NCBI RefSeq assembly: GCF_030812885.1
Contig: NZ_JAUSTO010000008.1
Span: 62,001-126,000, forward strand
Direction of reading: 5' to 3'
From: Moryella indoligenes
GTDB lineage: Bacteria; Bacillota; Clostridia; Lachnospirales; Lachnospiraceae
DNA: 64,000 bases
A program made the position numbers and the translations under genes. The first letter of the stretch is position 1; every line of letters begins with the position of its first letter. The notes beneath the pieces are model-generated. The model was not told where the DNA came from, did not search any database, and worked only from the letters and a program-made list of their open reading frames with translations. This document shows positions 59,780 to 64,000 of the stretch, in pieces.

Positions 59780-60829
59780 TCAGTCCTCAATGACAATCTT
59801 CAACGCTGTTCCTGCCATGTGGAGATCCAGGGCCTCGCGGAAATCGTCCAGCTTAAACTTCTGAGATACAATCGCATCCAGATCTATCTTGCCGGTCTTC
59901 ACCATATCCGCCGCCTGAAGATAATCAATCCTCTTGTACGCAGTGCTTCCGGTAATATTCAACTCATTGTAGTGAATAACGCTGGGATCGAATTCGCTGA
60001 TCTTCCCCTTCGGGAAGCCCGCGAAGAGGCACACTGTTCCACCCTTTTTTGCAAGCTTGAAGGTGGAATCGATCAGAGCGTTCACGCCGATCGCCATAAC
60101 AATGCGGTCCACCCCCTCTTCTGCTGTCTCCTCCATAATCGCCGCATGCAGATCCTCATTCTTTGAATCTACCACACGGCTTGCGCCGAGCTTCAGTGCC
60201 AGCTCACGCTTCTCCGCATCCAGCTCAGAGACGATGACCTTCTTCGCCCCGGCAATCAGAGAGAGCTGCAGGTGCATCAGACCTATCGGCCCCGCGCCAA
60301 TAATCAGCACGGTATCATTAAAGCCCGTCCCCGTGTTGCGAAGACCGCGGATGCAGCATGCCAACGGCTCGATGAGAGCTCCCGCGGCAAAGCTCACGCT
60401 CTCCGGAAGCTTCACGACATTTCCGCTCTCAATACAGACATCCGGAATTCGGATATACTCCTCAAAGCCGCCATTGAACTCATAGCCGATAGCCTTGCGA
60501 TTCATGCAGGCATTCTCACGGCCGGAAAGACAGGCGGAGCAGTGTCCGCAGGGAATTACATTTGCGATGGCAACCTTTTCTCCGACCTCATAGCCCCGGA
60601 CATTTTTTCCGACCTCCTCAATCAGACCGCAGATCTCATGTCCGACAACGGAATCCGGACGAACCCCCTTGGTCTTTGCACCGGTGAAAATCCTCTTATC
60701 TGTGCCGCAGAGTGCCGCCGCCTTCATCTTCAGGAGAATATCTCCATCTCCGCAAACCGGTTTTTCGATATCCATGACTTCATAGTTGTTAGGATAATTC
60801 TCAGGACCGTGTAAAATAACTGCCTTCAT
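59780..60829 (-). CDS. Zinc-dependent alcohol/polyol dehydrogenase (MDR family)
   Basis: A 349-residue MDR: catalytic zinc Cys41 and His64-Glu65 (ALCGTDKRIF, VVGHEICG), structural zinc C94, C97, C100, C108, and NAD site IIGAGPIGLMHLQL followed by SELDAEKREL (an acidic residue favouring NAD). Closest in style to sorbitol/L-threonine/L-idonate-type dehydrogenases that oxidise a secondary alcohol to a ketone. First gene of the operon, GGGAGGAG upstream. Inferred role: first oxidation of the imported polyol or sugar acid. Confidence 0.92.
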   Translation of the reverse strand: MKAVILHGPENYPNNYEVMDIEKPVCGDGDILLKMKAAALCGTDKRIFTGAKTKGVRPDSVVGHEICGLIEEVGKNVRGYEVGEKVAIANVIPCGHCSACLSGRENACMNRKAIGYEFNGGFEEYIRIPDVCIESGNVVKLPESVSFAAGALIEPLACCIRGLRNTGTGFNDTVLIIGAGPIGLMHLQLSLIAGAKKVIVSELDAEKRELALKLGASRVVDSKNEDLHAAIMEETAEEGVDRIVMAIGVNALIDSTFKLAKKGGTVCLFAGFPKGKISEFDPSVIHYNELNITGSTAYKRIDYLQAADMVKTGKIDLDAIVSQKFKLDDFREALDLHMAGTALKIVIED

Positions 60830-60870
60830 CTTTCGCTCTCCTCCCGATCAAGCGATCTTAGCTGTTTCAT

Positions 60871-60928
60871 GTAATAATATTTCTTTATTTCTTGAAATTA
60901 TATTAGTTCTTTAGAAATATTATTTCAA
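60871..60928 (-). promoter_or_regulatory. Catabolic operon promoter with two RpiR-type operators
   Basis: Minus strand TTGAAA (60928-60923), 17-bp spacer, TAATAT (60905-60900). The palindrome GAAATATTATTTC (60914-60926) overlaps the -35 box; a related site GTAATAATATTTC lies downstream at 60871-60883, 43 bp away centre to centre. The same motif overlaps the -35 box of rpiR. The gap 60830-61130 otherwise holds the rpiR terminator and no gene. Confidence 0.7.
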
Positions 60929-61013
60929 GTCTTTTCTTTTATTTTTGAAATTTTTGGTTATAGTGTTAAAGCTAAGTCATGATTTTTGTAACATTTTTTC
61001 AGACGGCGGCGTC

Positions 61014-61056
61014 AAAACGGGAGATGCCGCCCATTCTCCAGGACCTGCATCTCCCG
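61014..61056 (-). terminator. Intrinsic terminator of rpiR
   Basis: Minus strand 10-bp stem CGGGAGATGC / GCATCTCCCG (61056-61047 and 61027-61018), 19-nt loop, followed by TTTTG (61017-61014). Confidence 0.75.
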
Positions 61057-61130
61057 CACCTGCACTTTATTCTATTCGTTTCCATCTCCACAGAGCGCAA
61101 GCAATCTGCGTCCTCTCTCTGTTTTACTGA

Positions 61131-61976
61131 TCAGTACTTGCTCTCTGAGGTAGCTTCTCTCGTCCGTCCTATCATCTGATTGAATTTTTCATAGTCATAG
61201 AAGGCCACATTATTTACAATGGCATCTATGATGGCCAGCTGCGCAATTCTGGTGCTGATGGATTCAGACTGAAATATCGTTTCATCATAGGCTGAGCACA
61301 GCACATCATTTACCAGCCGCCCCAGCGGAGACTTTACCTGACTGATGATGCCGATGCAGTATGCTCCGTTCTTCTTCGCCGCCTTCATGCAGTTCACCAC
61401 ATGGTAGTTGCTGCCCGAAAAGGAAATACACACTGCGACATCTCCCCTGGTCAGGAGCGCTGAAGACATGAGCTGCAGATCGATATCATCGTGCGCGATC
61501 GCTGTCATCCCGATCTTCAGGAACTTATGCTGCGCATCCTTGGCCACAACGTGACTTCCTCCTGTGGCAAAAAAGGCCAGACGCTTCGCCCTGTATATCT
61601 TTTCTGCCACCCGTTTCATTATCTCCAGGTCCAGGCCCAGCAGGGTTCGGTTCAGAACATTGATCTCAGAGGTAAAGACCTTGCGGCACACAGTCTCAAC
61701 ATTATCCCCCTTCTCCAGGATGGGGTCGAACTGCTTCTCTACCGGAACCAGATCCCGCGCCGCATTCATTTTGAAATCTGTAAAGCCCCGATAGCCTACA
61801 CTCTTGCAGAAGCGCACCACCGTCGCGTCCGAAACATTTGCGTTTTTTGCGAGCTCGGAGACATTGTAGTACAGCACCTCCTCATAGTGCGTCAGTATAT
61901 ATTGCGCAAGTCGTGTCTCCTTACTTGTGAGCTGCGGCAGCCTCCCCATAATAATCTCTCTGCAATCTCCTACCAT
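61131..61976 (-). CDS. MurR/RpiR family transcriptional regulator
   Basis: A 281-residue regulator: N-terminal RpiR HTH (LTSKETRLAQYILTHYEEV, ELAKNANVSDATVVRFCKSV, GYRGFTDFK) and C-terminal SIS domain (about 125-260; FFATGGSHVVAKDAQHKF, ICISFSGSNYHVVNCMKA shown by VCISFSGSNYHVV). The SIS domain senses a phosphosugar, probably an intermediate of the neighbouring pathway. It is transcribed in the same direction as the catabolic operon, ends in its own terminator 100 nt downstream, and its promoter carries the same 13-bp palindrome, suggesting autoregulation. GAGGAGG precedes the ATG. Confidence 0.93.
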   Translation of the reverse strand: MVGDCREIIMGRLPQLTSKETRLAQYILTHYEEVLYYNVSELAKNANVSDATVVRFCKSVGYRGFTDFKMNAARDLVPVEKQFDPILEKGDNVETVCRKVFTSEINVLNRTLLGLDLEIMKRVAEKIYRAKRLAFFATGGSHVVAKDAQHKFLKIGMTAIAHDDIDLQLMSSALLTRGDVAVCISFSGSNYHVVNCMKAAKKNGAYCIGIISQVKSPLGRLVNDVLCSAYDETIFQSESISTRIAQLAIIDAIVNNVAFYDYEKFNQMIGRTREATSESKY

Positions 61977-62023
61977 AGCCCCTCCTCTGTTTTGTCACTG
62001 ACTGTAAGAATAGCTCTTGCGCC

Positions 62024-62052
62024 AGTATAGCATTCATGAAATTTTATTTCAA
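62024..62052 (-). promoter_or_regulatory. rpiR promoter with operator
   Basis: Minus strand TTGAAA (62052-62047), 17-bp spacer, TATACT (62029-62024). The palindrome GAAATTTTATTTC (62038-62050) overlaps the -35 and matches the catabolic-operon site in 12 of 13 positions. Confidence 0.75.
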
Positions 62053-62086
62053 CGAGGAGTGACGCAAGCCCTTAAACTACACCTTT

Positions 62087-62566
62087 TCACGGAAGCACGA
62101 GGACGCTCTGTCCCGCAACCTGTGTCTCGCTCAGCTTTGCACTGGCCTCGATGTCCGGGAATATCAGGCAGCGCTGCCCTTCCTTCAGTGCAGTCAGAGA
62201 GACTGCCTCATCTCTCCCGTAGGTCTTCAGCTCTGTCTCTCTCTGGAAATTCCAGGTGAGGCCGGAGCTGTCCAACAGAGCAAACGCTCCCCCATCCTTT
62301 TCACCGACTCTTCGCACCACAACATATTCCGGAACCTGCATATCCTGCATGTTGCGGTACACTGCATAAGCTGTGACCTGAATCTCTGCTCCCTCACCGT
62401 CATGGAAAACCTCCGTGCCGGCCTTGATCTTCTGTCCGACCGCGAGCTCTCCTGCGGAGAAGCTCAATCGACGGACGGCTTTTGTGCTGCCCCAAAAGTT
62501 AGCTGCGGTCAGCTTGCGCTCCGCAACATACTGTTTGTGTCTCAGCTTTTCCAATTCTTCGCTCAT
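62087..62566 (-). CDS. Hypothetical protein, family not recognised
   Basis: A 159-residue soluble protein starting MSEELEKLRHKQYVAERKL, with a charged helical N-terminus (1-20) and a mainly beta-type remainder (VGQKIKAGTEVFHDGEGAEI, VPEYVVVRRVGEKDGGAFAL). No signal peptide, membrane span or catalytic motif is evident. ATG 62566 is used: AAAGGAG stands nine bases before it, and the longer open frame to 62644 would read through the hsdR terminator. No promoter was seen between that terminator and the gene, so it may rely on read-through. It is immediately upstream of the rpiR promoter. No function is proposed. Confidence 0.6.
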   Translation of the reverse strand: MSEELEKLRHKQYVAERKLTAANFWGSTKAVRRLSFSAGELAVGQKIKAGTEVFHDGEGAEIQVTAYAVYRNMQDMQVPEYVVVRRVGEKDGGAFALLDSSGLTWNFQRETELKTYGRDEAVSLTALKEGQRCLIFPDIEASAKLSETQVAGQSVLVLP

Positions 62567-62594
62567 AGGCAACTTCTCCTTTCTGATAATGGGC

Positions 62595-62629
62595 AAAACA
62601 AAAGCGACCAACTTTTTACGGTTGATCGC
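62595..62629 (-). terminator. Intrinsic terminator of the type I restriction locus
   Basis: Minus strand GCGATCAAC / GTTGGTCGC stem (62629-62621 and 62612-62604), 8-nt loop, followed by TTTTGTTTTG. It starts 19 nt after the hsdR stop. Confidence 0.8.
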
Positions 62630-62647
62630 CTTTGGCTTGGGCATTAT

Positions 62648-64000
62648 TTAATTGTCTTTTGCTCCATACGGTGCAGATTCTTCAGCTACCATCTGATAGC
62701 TTGGCTCGGTTTCGTAAACGACAGGCTTTTCCTGTTCTTCCGCTCTAAATTCGGCAATTCCAAGTCCGAAGTATTTCTCGAAAAAGGCTTTCAGCTTTTC
62801 GATAACACCTTGCTTTTTCTTGGCTCTGCCACCACCGCCGAAGCGTGAAACCGGGGGCATGAGCTTGTCGATTTCTGTTCCTGTCGTTTTGAATGCTCCG
62901 TCACGGAACGCATTATCAACAAACTTTCTGGTTTCTTCCGACTTCAACTTTTCGCTTGTGATGATCTCGGTCAAATCACTCTCTTCCTGTTCCAGAACAA
63001 AGCGCCGCCAGTCCGTAGTGACCTGCGTATCCACATTGACATGGCTGATAAATGCTTCGATAAGATCCTTCTTGCTGCGAAGCTGTATGCTTGCATCAAC
63101 TGCTTTGCGGATGGAAGCAAGGATTTCTTTATCTTTACAGTTGCCGTCGTGATATTTTTCAACCAACATCAATATGTAGTCGATATTGATTTCCACCTGC
63201 TTAATCAGTTCAATTTCAAATTCAATATCGTCCGTAATATCCTCTTTTTCAGCATCTTCCTTTCTGCGGTACTTGTCATAGAGGTCAAGATAGATACTCT
63301 GATAATCCTGCAAATCTCGTGCGGCAATGCTGTCCATTTCTGTAAACTGGTCAAAGGACGACAGAATATTTCTCATACTGAGAATTGTGCCGAACAGTCC
63401 GATAAAGTCCTTCTCTGCCTGTTCTCCGACAATCTGAGTACCAAGAGGGAATTCCGTTTCCAGTTTTTCAAGCAGGTCAACATAGCCCGGATGATATTTC
63501 CCGTGGTTATCCTCGTAGCCGTTCCAGTAATCATTGAAGCTCTTGAGCAGAACAATGCCGCTTGCATTCTTATCTCCAAAGAGAGCGATTGCATCATCCG
63601 TAGCCTTCTGCAAATCACGGAAGCAGACAATGTTGCCGTAGGTTTTAACGGAATTCAAGATGCGATTGGTTCTGGAATAGGCTTGAATCAGCCCGTGCAT
63701 TTTGAGATTCTTGTCCACCCACAGGGTATTCAGTGTGGTCGCATCAAAACCCGTGAGGAACATATTTACAACGATCAGCAAATCCACTTCCCGGTTCTTC
63801 ACTCGCATGGACAAGTCTTTGTAGTAGTTCTGGAACTTGTCCGAGGAAGTATCAAAGTTGGTGTTGAATGCATCGTTGTAATCCTGAATCGCACTATCAA
63901 GGAAATCACGGGAGGTCTGGTCGAGGGTGTCGGTATCAAAGCCTTCCTCTTGCAGAACATCTTCGGGGTCATCCTCATTTGCAGAACAACTGAAAATCGT
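62648..64000 (-). CDS. hsdR: Type I restriction enzyme R subunit (partial, N-terminus off the window)
   Basis: The frame is open from the right edge to the stop at 62648, 450 codons, covering the C-terminal half. Helicase motif V/VI region is VVNMFLTGFDATTLNTLWVD and LIQAYSRTNRI; then a helical domain (VDASIQLRSKKDLIEAFI) and a charged C-terminus. The nuclease and Walker A parts lie outside the window. HsdR translocates and cuts DNA in complex with HsdM and HsdS, which would be upstream beyond the edge. Base composition is clearly more AT-rich than neighbouring genes, as usual for a mobile restriction locus. A terminator follows. Confidence 0.92.
   Translation of the reverse strand, partial: TIFSCSANEDDPEDVLQEEGFDTDTLDQTSRDFLDSAIQDYNDAFNTNFDTSSDKFQNYYKDLSMRVKNREVDLLIVVNMFLTGFDATTLNTLWVDKNLKMHGLIQAYSRTNRILNSVKTYGNIVCFRDLQKATDDAIALFGDKNASGIVLLKSFNDYWNGYEDNHGKYHPGYVDLLEKLETEFPLGTQIVGEQAEKDFIGLFGTILSMRNILSSFDQFTEMDSIAARDLQDYQSIYLDLYDKYRRKEDAEKEDITDDIEFEIELIKQVEINIDYILMLVEKYHDGNCKDKEILASIRKAVDASIQLRSKKDLIEAFISHVNVDTQVTTDWRRFVLEQEESDLTEIITSEKLKSEETRKFVDNAFRDGAFKTTGTEIDKLMPPVSRFGGGGRAKKKQGVIEKLKAFFEKYFGLGIAEFRAEEQEKPVVYETEPSYQMVAEESAPYGAKDN

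Noticed and set aside
62567..62644. An N-terminal extension of the hypothetical protein to an ATG at 62644.
   Set aside because: It would translate the stem and U-tract of the hsdR terminator; ATG 62566 has a proper AAAGGAG site.
1..64000. tRNA or rRNA genes, CRISPR arrays, insertion sequences and prophage genes.
   Set aside because: No cloverleaf, regularly spaced repeat, transposase or phage module was recognised on either strand.

Overview
The window looks like a chromosomal segment of a GC-rich member of the Clostridia, most likely family Lachnospiraceae (inference from gene content and order; the genus cannot be fixed from sequence alone). Supporting signs are SigA-type promoters with consensus -35/-10 boxes and 17-bp spacers, strong AGGAGG ribosome sites, the rpmG-secE-nusG-rplK-rplA-rplJ-rplL block with an L10 leader, rpsF-ssb-rpsR, a GdpP-rplI-dnaB block, TRAP/TAXI transporters, and the small DUF951, DUF2304 and DUF2142 proteins. 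Almost everything is on the minus strand; only luxS, an L,D-transpeptidase, ybaK and a class A PBP are on the plus strand.

1-20,943 (minus): one long cell-wall polysaccharide locus. From its promoter it reads ATP-grasp enzyme, class B sortase, rmlA, rmlB, rmlD, glmM, leuA, GT8, a rhamnosyltransferase-like GT2, a Wzx-type flippase, a second GT2, a DPM1-like GT2, a DUF2304 protein, a DUF2142 multi-span protein, Wzm, Wzt, and a giant methyltransferase/kinase-like/coiled-coil/GT2/GT4 protein cut by the left edge. Gene junctions are mostly 4-nt overlaps. An ABC exporter (Wzm/Wzt with a C-terminal cargo domain) together with a flippase, DPM1-like GT, DUF2304 protein and polytopic membrane protein resembles the streptococcal group A carbohydrate layout: a rhamnan exported by ABC transport and decorated outside the cell. 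The giant protein carries parts reminiscent of the WbdD chain-terminating kinase/methyltransferase.

20,944-30,650: a compact intergenic region with face-to-face promoters for luxS and the ATP-grasp gene; a secreted L,D-transpeptidase with wall-binding repeats; dnaB, rplI and gdpP (minus); then divergent ybaK (apparently leaderless) and a class A PBP.

30,650-42,400: housekeeping: rpsR-ssb-rpsF, DUF951, sirtuin, Eis-like GNAT, DUF2156, purC, cold-shock protein, phosphoglucomutase/phosphomannomutase, and the rpmG to rplL ribosomal/transcription block with an internal L10 leader and attenuator.

42,400-51,650: a TAXI-TRAP transporter, comFC, recD2, mreB and cca. The cca-mreB gap contains a plus-strand intrinsic terminator with no gene assigned to it.

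51,650-62,050: an RpiR-regulated catabolic island: Zn-dependent dehydrogenase, class I aldolase, FGGY kinase, DctP-DctQ-DctM TRAP importer, D-2-hydroxyacid dehydrogenase and, beyond a terminator, glycerate kinase. The set fits a route in which an imported sugar acid is oxidised, phosphorylated and cleaved, with the non-phosphorylated C3 fragment recovered as glycerate. A 13-bp palindrome recurs at the catabolic promoter and at the rpiR promoter.

62,050-64,000: a small unknown protein and the C-terminal part of a type I restriction HsdR subunit, visibly lower in GC than the rest and probably acquired.

No tRNA, rRNA, insertion sequence or CRISPR array was recognised.
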